DNA from: Quercus robur
Lineage: Eukaryota > Streptophyta > Magnoliopsida > Fagales > Fagaceae
Direction: 5' to 3'
Assembly: GCF_932294415.1 (NCBI RefSeq)
Contig: NC_065537.1
Location: forward strand, 49,520,302 to 49,584,301
Length of the DNA stretch: 64,000 nt
Below, piece by piece: positions 11,883-23,694 of the stretch; positions within the stretch are counted from its first letter, which is position 1; each line of letters begins with the position of its first letter. The notes below the pieces were generated by a model, which did no database searches, had not been told where the DNA came from, and worked only from the letters and a program-made list of their open reading frames with translations. The translations under genes and the position numbers were made by a program.

Positions 11883-13007
11883 TTATTTTCAACCGTGAAT
11901 ACATTTCTCAGTCAGTAACAATGTAACATTGCCACAATGCAGGTACCATTCATGGGTGCCACATTTAAAGTGGTAGTTGTCCTTGTAAGACCTGCTGTAA
12001 GTATTGGAATCATCAATTCTTTCATAAAATAATATTAAATGTGGTTATTCAGTTCACCTTTTAATTCTAATGGTCTTTCAATTTTTCCTGTCAAATTACA
12101 TGTAGACTTATGCCATTATTTCAAGAGCATCGAGCTCAAACGACCAGGTTTGGAAAATACCTATGATCTCATTACCTACAGTTTTGCATTCCATAGTTCT
12201 TGATATTCTTTTTGGAAAATTATGATTTCCACCAAAAAAAAAAAATCTTCTACTCTTACTGCCAATATAAAGAAAGACCTGTTTTCTGTATTCTTGGTAT
12301 TGTCATATGTAGAGTGAGGCTGTTTAATTAGATAACGTTGTTTGAGAAAAGCTAATGCTATCATCTCATATGTCACACTACTCATCTAGACCTAGATGTT
12401 TTCTACTTCTTTAGATTGAACTTTGAACTCAGTTGGGAAAAATCAGGTAGATTCATCAACATGTTTTAGTATGAATCAAATCAGCATGACTTAGTAGTGA
12501 GTTTTGAGTTTAAAGTGGCAGCTTTCTTGGTAAATTGGTCCAATTATTTTTCTCTTTCGATTTTTTATCTATGGTTATCGAATGAAATTGTTGCATTCAC
12601 TTGACTGATAGAGAATTTGTAACGAAAAAGAAATAAAAGTAGATATGGGGTTCTCCCGTATCAAAATAGCTTGTTTTGTGTTGAGTTACTTCTTGAGCTA
12701 AATAAATTACAAAGCACTTGAACTGTGGTCACTCCATTGACATGCATGCTCATATCTTTGTGTAGGGAAAAGCACAAGGATTTGTGGCTGGTGTGGAATC
12801 ATTATCAAGTTTGCTATCACCACTTGTAATGAGTCCATTGACTTGTGAGTGGACTAACTCATCACTTGTTTAGTTGAGTGTTAGAATCAATTCATATTTA
12901 TTACTAACAAGTTAAATTGTTGTTTCAGCATGGTTCTTATCTAGCAATGCTCCTTTCAACTGCAAAGGTTTCAGTATTATATGCGCATCTGTATGCATGG
13001 TAAGCAT

Positions 13008-13010
<3 letters not shown>

Positions 13011-13050
<40 letters not shown>
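13011..13050 (+). repeat. (CT)20 microsatellite in an 80-bp intron
   Basis: An uninterrupted run of 20 CT units fills half of the 80-bp intron between the last two exons of the MFS pseudogene (12999 and 13080). It can serve as the polypyrimidine tract before the acceptor CTCAG at 13079. Confidence 0.9.
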
Positions 13051-13053
<3 letters not shown>

Positions 13054-13153
13054 CTAACTCTAAATCCTAATCTCCTCAGATGATTTCCTTATGTTTTGCT
13101 TGCCTGCTTGAACCTAGGGCACCTTCAAGCAATAATTCAGAGGATGACATTAA

Positions 13154-13540
13154 ATCACCATTGCTAAGTGAGAGTTGATTGTTTGTCCCAAGTTGATATA
13201 GATATTTGGGGTCCCTTGCATAGAGCAATGTTGTAATTGTATAAGAGCAAACAAGCTTGCAATGAGTTTATCCCTTAGAAAGTTCCTTTAAACTTTATGC
13301 ACCCTTGAGCTGCAGAAGATGACATTGAAGCTTCACCTTAACATTGAATCACCATTGCTAAGTGAGAGTTGATTGTTTGTCCCAAGCTGATATAAATATT
13401 TGGGGTCCCTTGCATAGAGCAATGTTGTAATTGTATTAGAGCAAATAAGCTTCCAATGTGTTTATCCCTTAGAAAGTTCCTTTAAACTTTATGCATCCCT
13501 GAGCTGTAGAAGATGACATTGAAGCTTCACCTCCAAGTGA
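13154..13540 (+). repeat. 194-bp tandem duplication over the MFS 3' end
   Basis: The stretch starting atcaccattgctaagtgaga at 13154 is repeated from 13348 with a period of 194 bp and few differences. Each copy holds the last codons and stop of the MFS pseudogene plus its downstream sequence. The second copy ends about 13540. It is a local tandem duplication; only the first copy joins the upstream exons. Confidence 0.85.
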
Positions 13541-14167
13541 TATAGTTCATTGTTGTATTTACCAAGTGTTTTGTAATAGCTTGTATAGGTGGTGATGTCA
13601 TATTTGGCATCCCTAAAAACACATTCATAGATACAGATATATATAAATTAAATCATAGATTTTAAAAAGTTTCAATTAAAAACTCAAAATTTAAAATTTA
13701 TACAAATTTATTCGTTTAGAGATTGTCATGTAAATATCAAGTGGAATGTTAGTACAAACTAATTCACAAAATAATAGCACTTCTATTAAATTGTATTTTG
13801 TCTATTAGAATTTTTATGTTGTTTTAAAGTATTTTTAGTGTGAAAATACAATATGCAATTCACATGAAATTATCAAAGGATTTTGATGTCAAGTAAGTTT
13901 TAATTACAGTTTATGTGAATTTGTTACTTTTTTAAATTAGCAGTAACTCATTAGAGACAGATTTGAAAAGATTTAGAAAATTCATAGTTTAAATTAAAAC
14001 TTATTTGATTCAAAACTACCTCCAAATTATAAGTGAAAAATATATAGTTTAGAGTATAAATCATTACAAGAAAAATGTTTTTATGATCTTAAATACTCCC
14101 AAGTTCAAGACTTATCACTGATGTATGAAGAAATTTTGCAAGAATCTTGTAGATGTATTTCCAATTG
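13541..14167. other. A/T-rich spacer, nothing recognised
   Basis: No coding frame, terminal repeat or RNA gene could be supported between the MFS 3' duplication and the solo LTR. Confidence 0.4.
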
Positions 14168-14172
14168 ATACC

Positions 14173-16580
14173 TGTTGATGCCCATTTTTGCAAATCCGTA
14201 CCCAAAGGCCCATGAGGAAGAAAGCCCAATAAGTTGCAAGACGCAAAAGCCCATACGAAGGAAAGCCCAATGAAAAGCAAGGCCCAAAGACCCACCAAGA
14301 AGACCGAAGAGCAAGAAAGGTCCAAAGAAAAAAGTGTAAAGGAAAGCAATCTACAGCAAAACACAGATCTGCAGCAGATTACAAATCTGCAGTAGAATAT
14401 AGATCTGCCGCAGAATATAGTTCTTTAGCAGAATGGCTTCGGTAAATAAAGACAAATTGGGCCCAAGACCCTTTTGATCCAGTCAACATTATTTGGCCCA
14501 CAAAGGCCCAAATCCTTTTGTACAAGAAAGACAGGCGTGAAAACTAATATGAAAAAGCATGATGAAAAGGAACAAGGAATAGCAGAAAATGTCAGCAGCA
14601 GGAAACACGTGAAGGAAAGAAAAGTCAAACTAAAGGAAATGACAAACATAGCAGGAAACGCGTGAAGAAATAAGACAGAGACACGCAGCTAAACAAAACA
14701 AAGCTAATCTGCTACAACAGAAACGGCGTGGGAATGAAAGAAGACAAAAACAGAAGATAGTGGAGCAAGCACACAAGGACCAGAGCACCACTAACCTGTA
14801 CCCAGCCAATACAAGGGAGGTGGGCCCATGGTCAATGGGATTCAGAGAGTGTGGTTTGGTGGTGGGGGGAAAAGAGGTCTATATTTGGTTTCCAGCCGTG
14901 ACTTCTTTTGGGAATATACCTTGCTGGGATGGTATCTTACCCAAAAGAAGTAATGGATGGTTGAGACCATCTGATGCATGCCATAGAACTAGGTAGTGAG
15001 GTAGCCCAATCCTTATCAATTTGAACCTAGAGATAGAGGTATACAACAAGAACAAACAAAATGGAATTTTGTCACGAAGTGAATAATGGTGCAGTAAATG
15101 TATTCTGAGCAGAGGTAGTGGTCGGGCAACCAATGGGTTGGTGGGTAGTCCTAAAGGAATGCCCACAACAAGCCAAAAACAGTTGGTGAAGCCCTAGGGG
15201 TAGAAGGGAGAAATCTCATTGAATCAATTCACTATAAAAGGAGGAGGTAGCCATGAATGAAGAGGAGGAGAAAGCACCTAAGGGGGGAAACACATGGTAA
15301 GAGAGTAGTAAGCACCCAGAGAGAGGGATCCAAGAAAAGGAAATATCAAAAGGGGGAACAACCCACGGCAAGAGAGTAATAAGAAACTAAGAGTAAAAAG
15401 AATGGAGAGAAAGAAAGAAAGAAAGTGGTAAAAAGAAGAGAGAAAACATGGCAGGAATAGGAGCATGCATCAATAGACCATCTTTTCCCTCCCTTTTAGC
15501 AAACCCACTCTTTGAAGTCTCCAAAAGTAATAGTTAGTAGCCATTTAGGTCTATTTTCCAAAATGCACAACTTTGATGGTAGAAGCCTATGACATGATTG
15601 TTTAAGTTGGGGTTTGGATTCCTTCTTGGCTTACTTATTCTATGGGAATATTCAATACTTGATTTCGATTGCAAATATATTTGATTTCTTTCATTATAAA
15701 TTATATCTGCTGTATTTAGTCATTTTTCTGTAGCACGTTTTTATCACGTTTGCTGCATTAGTTGTCCTGCTGTCGTATCTTTACTTGTTGTACTAGTTAT
15801 TCTGCTGTAGCACTTTTTATTATATTTACTGTGTTAGCTATTATACTAGCTAAGCCTTTTCTGCTGAAACTTTCTTATTTCTTTGTTATTACGTGTTTTA
15901 CTTTTGACACGAACTAATTATTATCCTGCCATAAGTATATATATACATATATCTTGTTTCTCATGTTTTGCAAAATATATTTTATAGATGTATATGTGAA
16001 TATATATAAGTATATTTACAAATATATGTATATATATTTGAGAATATGCTAACCCATGTAAGCTAACATTCGCTTGATTGGTATTTTCTTTGGGTTTTAG
16101 ATTTGTTTATGTGCAGGAAGTAGAAAAGTATTTTTGCGATAAAAAATGAAGAGTAGTCATGCACATTGCAAAAGGCTTTACTACACGGTAGAAGGCTTTA
16201 ATGCACAACAGATAGCTTTACTGCACAGTAGAAGGCTTTACTGCACAACAGAAAACTTTACTACATAGCAGAAAGCTTTACTGCACTACAGAAAGCTTTA
16301 TTGCACAACAGAAAGTTTTACTGCACAGCAGACGGTTAAACTGCATAGCAGAAAGTTTTGCTGCATAATAGAAAAGTCAAATCTGTGATAGAAATTGGAG
16401 AAAAGTTCCTTCTGCGGCAGAAATAGAGGATAAGCCCACTTTGCAGTGTCTTCCCTTAGACTTGGACTCAACATTTGCACACAAACTGGCAACGGCAGAA
16501 TGGTACTTTGGAGCCCATTCCGCGAAGCGCCAGGCCCAACTTCCTTCTTAGAGAAAGAAACGTAAAAAGAACCCTCAACA
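14173..16580 (+). mobile_element. Large solo LTR (2408 bp)
   Basis: The element starts TGTTGATGCC and ends CCCTCAACA, so its tips TGTTGA/TCAACA are a perfect inverted repeat. It is flanked by a perfect 5-bp target duplication atacc (14168-14172 and 16581-16585). A TATA box (cactataaaagg, about 15230) suggests plus-strand orientation. The length fits Gypsy-type LTRs better than Copia. No polyprotein remains, so the internal part and one LTR have recombined out. It contains two sets of tandem repeats built on ctgcNgcag-type motifs (about 14340-14440 and 16171-16375). Confidence 0.85.
16171..16375 (+). repeat. 20-bp minisatellite, about 10 units
   Basis: About ten head-to-tail units of a 20-bp sequence close to gaaagctttactgcacaaca follow each other with no length change; the gcttta core recurs every 20 bases from 16174. 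Units differ at several positions, so the array is not fresh. It lies near the 3' end of the solo LTR. Confidence 0.9.
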
Positions 16581-16585
16581 ATACC

Positions 16586-17593
16586 TTTCAAGTGTTTTCA
16601 ACTAAGACACGCTGTTTTGAAATTCAGACCAGATCGAGAGACCTGACCAGGTTAACCGAAAACCAGGTCTTGGGCTGGTTTTATATGTCACGATTTAATA
16701 ATTTCAGTATTTTGGTAAAATTTAATTTTATATGTCACAGTTCAATAAAATTAAACCACTAGGCCAAACGGAGCTTGTTAGTCAAGAATGAAACATTATT
16801 TATTATAAAGATAAATTTAAGTACCAAATATATTAAAAAATTAAATGATACATCACAGTTTGACCTTCGTTGAATTTCGATCCGACCTCAAAAACTTTGA
16901 ACCTCTCTCCTCTTCGTTTCTTTGAACGGTTCGAGTTCTAAAACACCATGACTAAGACATCCAAAGTTTAAATCTTATTTTTCCTAATTATCAACCACCA
17001 AAGAAAAAAGAAAAAAAAGAAAAGAAAAGATAATAGGTAGAAATTTGAGTTATAATGTCATGAAATGGCTTTGGTTTTCAAATTTAACATTCAAATATCA
17101 TGCTTAGTGGGTGTTTGGCAAAAATTAAAAAGCCAGCTTATTTTACTATTCAGCTTATTTTTGCTACTATTTATGGGCTTTATTGTCCTTTTTGATACTA
17201 TTCATGAGTCCCACTATACTATTTTAGCTAACTTTTACCTTTATCAATAGTAATTTCAGCAAAAAAAAAATTAGTTTTAGCAAATAAGCAGTTCCCAAAC
17301 AGATTCTTAATATGCTCAAATCTCAATTAAGTTAAAATTAGTTTGATTCTGATTCACGTTTAATATATTTCCAAAATTAGAAAATCAAAAACCAAAAATA
17401 AAAAGTTGTATGAACCCGTAATTGAATCGACCCAAACACCAACCCGCCTGTAACCGGTTTGCCCCTTCAGCCTTTCACGGACACAGTTCTAATTTCTAAG
17501 CGCCCAAAAATATCAGAAACACAACACAAACGGATGAGATAAACTAATAGCAAATTTCAATAGTTGAGACTTTGAGAGAGCTTATAGTTTGCC
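16586..17593. promoter_or_regulatory. Upstream region of the ORRM1-like gene
   Basis: This 1-kb A/T-rich stretch separates the solo LTR from the ORRM1-like gene and must hold its promoter and 5' leader. I see no clear TATA box at a sensible distance from the ATG, and cannot place the transcription start. A (ga)-rich run lies at about 17006-17030. Confidence 0.35.
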
Positions 17594-17647
17594 ATGAAAC
17601 CTAAAAAAAAGCAGTCATGGAACAAGTTCTCTCTTCCTCAACCATAA
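17594..17647 (+). CDS. Upstream ORF overlapping the ORRM1-like start
   Basis: An ATG 23 bases before the main start opens a 17-codon frame (MKPKKKQSWNKFSLPQP) that overlaps the main ATG out of frame and stops at 17645-17647. Its start context (gccATGa) is no better than that of the main start (gtcATGg). Whether it lies in the transcript depends on the transcription start, which is unknown. If it does, it could lower translation of the main frame. Confidence 0.35.
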   Translation: MKPKKKQSWNKFSLPQP

Positions 17648-20600
17648 TCTCTACAACACAAATATTTCCACTCAAACCTCACAAAACCCACCTCCAAACT
17701 CCAACCATAAACCTCAAATTCTCCATTTCTCCAAAGAAAAACAACCCCCTTAATCTTTCTTCTTTTTCTTCTTCTTGTCTATGTTTCTCTAATAAAACAA
17801 GTGCCACTTCAACAACACCACCACCAACATTAACTTCACTAACTTCCACTCCCAGTAGTGACAACCACCATTGGATGGTGCTCATGGAGGCACCTCCACA
17901 TGGGGTCAATTCCAAACCACAAGTTATTGAATATTACGTTAAGACATTGGAAAGAGTTTTAGGCAGGTGGGTATGTTTCAAATATTCTTTTCTTGTCATG
18001 TTGGCATGTTGCAAATGTTTCTTAGCTTTTGGTCTGAAATCCTGCTTTGGTTCTGATTTTTTGAATAACAGTGAGAAGGATGCTCAGATGTGTATATATG
18101 ATGCTTCTTGGGATACCCACTTCGGCTTTTGCTGTGACATTGATGAAGAAATCTCCCGTGAACTTGCCGGTAAGTTTCTATAGCAGAAAAAGTCTGAGTC
18201 ATCTGATGTACTTCAATTCTGTACCATACTGTTGCTTTCATGTTTGTGGAGAAACTAAAATTGTGAGAGGCACTTTCATAGTTTCATTAATATTAATGTG
18301 TAATGAATATGTTTTAGGATTACCCGGCATTTTATCAGTTAGGCCTGACCCAGATTATAGTTCTGTGAAAAAGGATTATAGTTCTTCAAATATTCAATCC
18401 AGTTATTTGTCAAGCTCACAAATTGGAAGTAATCTGTTGTTTCCCGTGGGGAGTACCAAACACTGGCTTGTTCGAATGGACAAGCCAGGGATTGGAGTTG
18501 TTACAAAGGCTCAAATGGTTGATTATTATGCTCAAATACTGACCAAGGTTTTGGGGAAGTAAGTAAATAACATTTGAGCTTGTTATTATGTTTCTGTTCC
18601 ATTTTATTGTAACGTCTTTAATAGTGCATCAATGCAATATTCTTCCTTTGATTGGTTTTTTTTCTCTTCACCCTGAAAGTGGAATAATACTTTTTGTAGT
18701 GAGAAAGACACACAAATGTGTATTTATCATGTTTCTTGGCAGTCCAACTTTGGGTTCTGTTGTGAACTTGACGATGAATGTGCACGGGAACTAGCTGGTT
18801 AGTATTTGCATTTGGTTTCTCTTTTCCATGGTTGTGATATGTATTTTGCAGCTTGAAGACAAATGCTTCCAGATGGTGTAGGTGTACCAGGTGTATTATC
18901 TGTTCAGCTAGATAAGAATTTTGAGTCAGAGAATAAGAATTATGGAGGTTTGTACGTTTTTCAGATAATATCTTTGTGTGTTTTTTTAATGTTTGATTAG
19001 ATATAACATGCTCCACATCTTTTCTACCTTGCAACTTCGCTTCTCTTCAAGCATTGTATTCAGTGATATCTTGATCTCAGAGATATATTGCAAATTATTA
19101 ACTTTGACTGTTTCTTTCTTTTCTTTTCTTCTTTTAATAATTTCTATTTGAAAGGCCTCTGTGTCAAGAAAGTACATAGCAGCAGCACCATGTAACTTAT
19201 GCTAGTATATTTGTGTCAGTGTCATAACAAATACATGTTTTAGAGATTCTAATCCTTAATCAACCAGAATGTTTATGTGATTTCACTGTATGAGATGATC
19301 TCTCAAGTAATTTAGTTATGTAAATAAAGCAATTAACTTTAGATGTTTTATTAATTTGAGCTGGATTTTAGTGGAGGGGTAAATTCTATGTCATTGTAGA
19401 TGGCCAGTCTTTGAAGCAGCTAAAGGAAAGTTGTATAGTCCAGTAGCAGCCATGTGTCTTTTCCTTGAAAGTGGAAGACTTTGTATTGAGTAGAAAAATA
19501 GGCTTTATAGTGGCTGCAGTTCTTTGTGGCAGAGATGAGTCTTTTCCTTGGTTAGAATCATGTGTTGGGCTTGGGAACGCTTTGTAGTGTATAGCAGTTG
19601 TGATTCTAGAGTTTGTGGCAGAGCATGGCTTTGCAACAGAAAGCACACAATGTCAATTAATGACTTATAAAAGTGGACAGAGATTGGTACTGCCTGTGAA
19701 GGTTGCTAAGTGAGCTTTAGCACAAGGGAAAGCTCTAGGAAGTAATTCCTGATCATATTTTATTGTCAAGCTCAATGAGAATGTTGCTGTTGGAATTGGT
19801 CATTTAAAGGGAAGTTTTATGTCAGATATACTGAGACATGCAGTAGTTAGTAGAATTGTACAATATATGAAGTATTAACTATGGCCATGAGAAGTATACC
19901 CATGAAACTTTAACCATATGGCTTGCAGAAGGTTTAACAAAATGAGCAGATTAGGAAGGTATCTGATGCTGGAGTAAGAAAGAGGTAAGTATAGCCAATC
20001 TTGTCACAAAAACTGTCATACAAAGTTGCTAGAAGTCTTGAGCGAGGAGAAAAGAATCAGATGCATTGAGAAAGAGAGATTCCCAATGTATCTATGTGAG
20101 GGGTGAGACTGAAAAAGGTAGGGTCCAACTTATTATATTCTTAAATGGAATTCATCCAACTGGTTGGAGTTAAGGTGTAGGTGATAACTTTAAATGGGTT
20201 AGAAGATTCAAATGCTACTGAGGAAAGTAAATTGCTTACTCCTTGTTCTTGGAAAACTATTTTGGAAAGCCATGGGAAAAGAAATTATATTCCATAGACC
20301 CCAAAAATTGATGTTTAACGTTATAGTGACATGTATGGTGGTGCATTTCTCTAATACTCGCTATTAACTTTGATAACAACAGTTTATGTCAGAAAATGGC
20401 TTCAGGTCTGGTTCTTGTGTATTGATTAAGGCTCATCTTTAAATTGAAGTTCATGTATAAAAGGTGGTTTTGGCATATATTTTACAACATGCTTGAAGTT
20501 TTAAGAAAAAGGGGGTAAGGCTGCCTATCTACCATGACCTCTCCTATACTCCGCAACAGTGGAAGCTTTGTGCACTGGGTATGACCATGAAGTTTTAAGA

Positions 20601-23445
20601 AACTCTGCTATTTGTTACTCAAGCAAATGAGGAGGAGGTATGCAATGCTGGAATTGGTGAAGATATTACAATAACATAATAAAATTGACGTACCTAGTGC
20701 ACAAAAATCCTACTTTTGTGGAGTCTAGAAGAGGTGATTGGTAGGCAACCTTAGTGCCTTACACCCAATTTTATTTTGGAGAGCTTGATTCCTAGACTCA
20801 AGTCTGCAACTTGTCACTTTGGGTGAAAGGCACTTGCTATTGCACTAAGGCCCAACCTCTCTGTTAAATTACCGATTCTCCCAAAAGTTTAAGCTATTAG
20901 GAAATTGTGAATTTAATCACTTAACCATAATTCTAATACTCTCTTTAAATAGCATAATAATTAACAATAGTTTTTTTAATTTTTAATCCAATTGCTCTGA
21001 AACATGCCTTAGCCAAGATGGATTACTGGCTAGTCCAACTTGGTTAATGATGATCAGATGATGTAAGTGAGACTGTCAAGATGATTTGGTTGTGTGGGAC
21101 AGAAATCTTCAATGGTTAATGCGAGGCATATTTGGTGCTAGTTAAGTCTGTATGAGGGAGTGACGGACATCAGCCACCCCAACAAAAGCAAAAATATATA
21201 ATTTATTGAAACCTGTATTTTGTGCTCTGTGATAATATACTGATCTTTATCAGTGGACAATGCTTGAGGGTAGGTATTTAGGTGATATTACACTCTAAGC
21301 AATCCCATTTAATATAATATTTTTCATTACATGATTAAGAAATTTTATAGTATAACCTGTCAAACATCATTTTTTTTTTTTTTTTTTCATTTTTACAAAT
21401 TTTGAACATTTTGGAATTTCTAAAAAAAAACCTCATACAGTGTGATGGACTCCGGTTCTATCAAGTGCTATAAGAATAGTAGGCAAAACAATCTACTTTG
21501 AGGCTGGCCAGCCTCCTAAAATAAGAGGGGGGGGGGGGGGGGGGGGGGGGGTGGGGAGACATTTGAGTCAGAATTATTCTGAGATTCCTTTATCGAATAC
21601 AAAACCTACATAAATAGCCAACACCTCTCCTACCTCATTGAAAAGACTAATAGGAATGATAACCAATCTATTTTCTACTTTATCTCCCAAGTCTAAGGAA
21701 CTACTCTTCATTATTATTTGATAAAACCACAGCAAAACTTGGCAAAACAAATTTAATTTATCTAATCTATTTCGGTACCATGCAAAACTTGCAGCCAACC
21801 TTGTGACATTGCTTGCTGCCTGGCTCATATCACACTGTTTTCACCTGCTCTGATACATTCATCAGTGAGGTGAACATGCCAAGCACATTAGGTTATATTT
21901 TTTGTTAAGGACCTAGTCCTACAGAAACCATTAACTTTTTCAGTTTAGGATTTTAATGACATGTTATCACCTAGTGTAAACAGCTGGTTAGAGGATTGGT
22001 CAAGTATTTGATAGAACTTGACTGCTGGCAGAATAGACATTATCTGTTAACTATTAGAGTAAATTCTGAAACCTTCCTCAATAGAGCGACTGATTGATGC
22101 CATGTTTACCAGGTGCTAGAGTACTTGTTTATTTATGTTTTTATCATGGTTCTGTTAGTTAGCTTAAGCATGTTTTATTATTATGGAGAGGAACTCTTCT
22201 AATGTGAAGTGGAATATGTCATTACTCTCGAAGTTTTTTTTAATAAGTCTTACTCTTCAAATTTTTTTTTTTTTTGATAAGGCTTACTCTTCAATGTTTT
22301 CACAGTGGAAAATATGCAAATGATGATTTTATATCTGGATCACTATTGTTGTATATGGGGTTAGAATAAACTATTGAAATTATTAATCTTGATTTGTTTT
22401 TAATATGAGGCCAATTCCCAATGAATCATTTCAATGTCATTCAGATTATATATTTAGTTTACCATTGCAACAATTCTTTCCGTCGTAGAGTAAACAAGCT
22501 GTATTTTCAGGTAATAATCTACAGAGTTCCACAGATCTGCCAGATCCTTCAGAAGCAAGTCAAACAACCCCTATAAAAACAAAGAAACTATTCGTTACAG
22601 GTATGTTGCAAGACTGTGAGTTTGAATTCTTTGCTTGAAAATGTCATATTTTTGAAGACCTGTTTTTTGAAATAATTCAAGATTCCTATTTATGAAATGT
22701 GCATGCTTGTTCTACTATAATGGTTGTCTAATTATGCTTTTTTGAGTTTTACCTGATTAACATTTGGTTCTATTTAGTCTTTGGAGATTACCTGGACCAT
22801 GCCATGGTTTCCTCTTATGAGATCATAATGTATTCCTTGTAGTTTCCATTCTGAAATCCAAAAGTTCTCCAGTCCAGCAACTTTATTTCTCCCTCGTATT
22901 TTTATTCACAAATGACAGTGATTTGCAATCTTGATTTAAAAACAGGGCTGTCATTTTACACATCAGAGAAAACCTTACGTGCTGCATTTGAAGGCTTTGG
23001 TCAGCTTGTTGAAGGTATGTTTGCCTTTCCATGCTCATAAATAGCATGTTTCATTAGTAAGGGTATACCGGTGCTGATGCACTGCTTCCTCAACAGTTAA
23101 AATTATATTGGACAAAATTTCCAAAAGGTCCAAAGGTTACGCATTTATAGAGTACACTACAGAGGAGGCTGCTAGTGCAGCACTCAAAGAGATGAATGGC
23201 AAGGTAAGTTTTCTTCCATTACGAATCTTCCTTGTATTTTTCTTGTGATTAATGTTCAAGCGCAGGTTTGTTTTCCTTAAGCTTTGGTTCATAATTGTAG
23301 ATAAACAAATATAACACTCTGAGTAAGCGAAAGGGTAATCTCTCTATTTTGTTCATGGTTCTTGCAGATTATTAATGGCTGGATGATAGTTGTTGATGTT
23401 GCCAAGACTAATCCACCAAGATACAGCAGGGGTCACCCCAGATAG
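17617..23445 (+). CDS. ORRM1: Organelle RRM protein 1-like plastid RNA-editing factor
   Basis: Nine exons join in frame to 398 residues plus stop: 17617-17966, 18072-18169, 18318-18558, 18700-18797, 18882-18947, 22511-22600, 22946-23014, 23097-23203, 23368-23445. Residues 1-80 are rich in Ser/Thr and poor in acidic residues, as in a chloroplast transit peptide. Two RIP/MORF-like repeats follow (about 84-167, from HHWMVLMEAPP; about 197-280, from KHWLVRMDKPG), each with an MCIY...FGFCC core. The C-terminal RRM (about 309-388) has RNP2 LFVTGL and RNP1 KGYAFIEY. This domain order is that of Arabidopsis ORRM1, which is needed for C-to-U editing of many plastid transcripts and works with PPR proteins. 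I see no disabling change, and splice sites are GT-AG. The fifth intron is 3.6 kb; the others are short. The length is close to the family's usual ~375 residues. Confidence 0.92.
18948..22510 (+). other. Large fifth intron of the ORRM1-like gene
   Basis: The 3.56-kb intron separates the second RIP repeat from the linker to the RRM. It holds no recognisable gene. Features are a 25-base poly-G run (21527-21551), poly-T tracts (about 21370, 22265), and a dispersed sequence at about 20870-20945 (aagctattaggaaattgtga) that recurs near 34560. Much of 19380-20700 looks like decayed repeat sequence that I cannot classify. Confidence 0.6.
21527..21551 (+). repeat. Poly-G tract (25 G)
   Basis: A run of 25 G followed by T and 4 more G, in the fifth intron of the ORRM1-like gene. 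Such a run can form a G-quadruplex on the coding strand or transcript. Its exact length may be a sequencing or assembly uncertainty. Confidence 0.9.
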
Positions 23446-23660
23446 GAATTTTGACAAGAGAACGATTACTGATCCACCGTCTTCAAGGTCAAGCAAGATA
23501 TTCAGGCTACTGCTCTCAAGGTGTTGGACTATTCTCATACTGCCACCTAAATTTTGTTCGATGAGTACCTGCAAGAGACAAGAGCCTTTATTAGCTCCAG
23601 ATCTTCAAGTGAAGCACTAGTCGTTCACATTTAGTTTTTAGTCATTAATATATTATGTGC

Positions 23661-23694
<34 letters not shown>

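Larger units (their letters stand above)
6652..13178 (+). pseudogene. MFS transporter pseudogene (HIAT1/MFSD14-like), 5'-truncated
   Basis: Thirteen exons match the plant hippocampus-abundant-transcript-like MFS transporters, proton-coupled-type carriers of 12 membrane spans: 6652-6763, 7571-7683, 7758-7880, 7980-8151, 8320-8395, 9326-9412, 9949-10029, 10124-10156, 11943-11996, 12106-12147, 12766-12844, 12929-12999, 13080-13178. Visible blocks include ADEHGRKPLLLLT (the MFS loop 2-3 motif), AAAFSWITGLCAASHVLGN and the C-terminal EDDIKSPLLSES. The first exon(s) with the start codon and membrane span 1 are missing. Lesions: TAG at 6694-6696 where the family has Gln (LPLLGQLADE), a frameshift near 8105 in the loop before RYKSMKDAA, and a splice donor reading ATAAGT instead of GTAAGT at 10030. 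Most other splice sites are intact, so decay is recent. A Pack-MULE-like element sits in the intron 10157-11942. Confidence 0.85.

Noticed and set aside
16171-16375. Regular 20-bp units considered as a CRISPR array
   Set aside because: Units are contiguous and imperfect with no spacers, and the DNA is a plant LTR, so it is a minisatellite.
17679-17915. Minus-strand frame opposite the ORRM1 first exon
   Set aside because: It is the antisense shadow of a low-complexity Ser/Thr/Pro-rich transit-peptide region.
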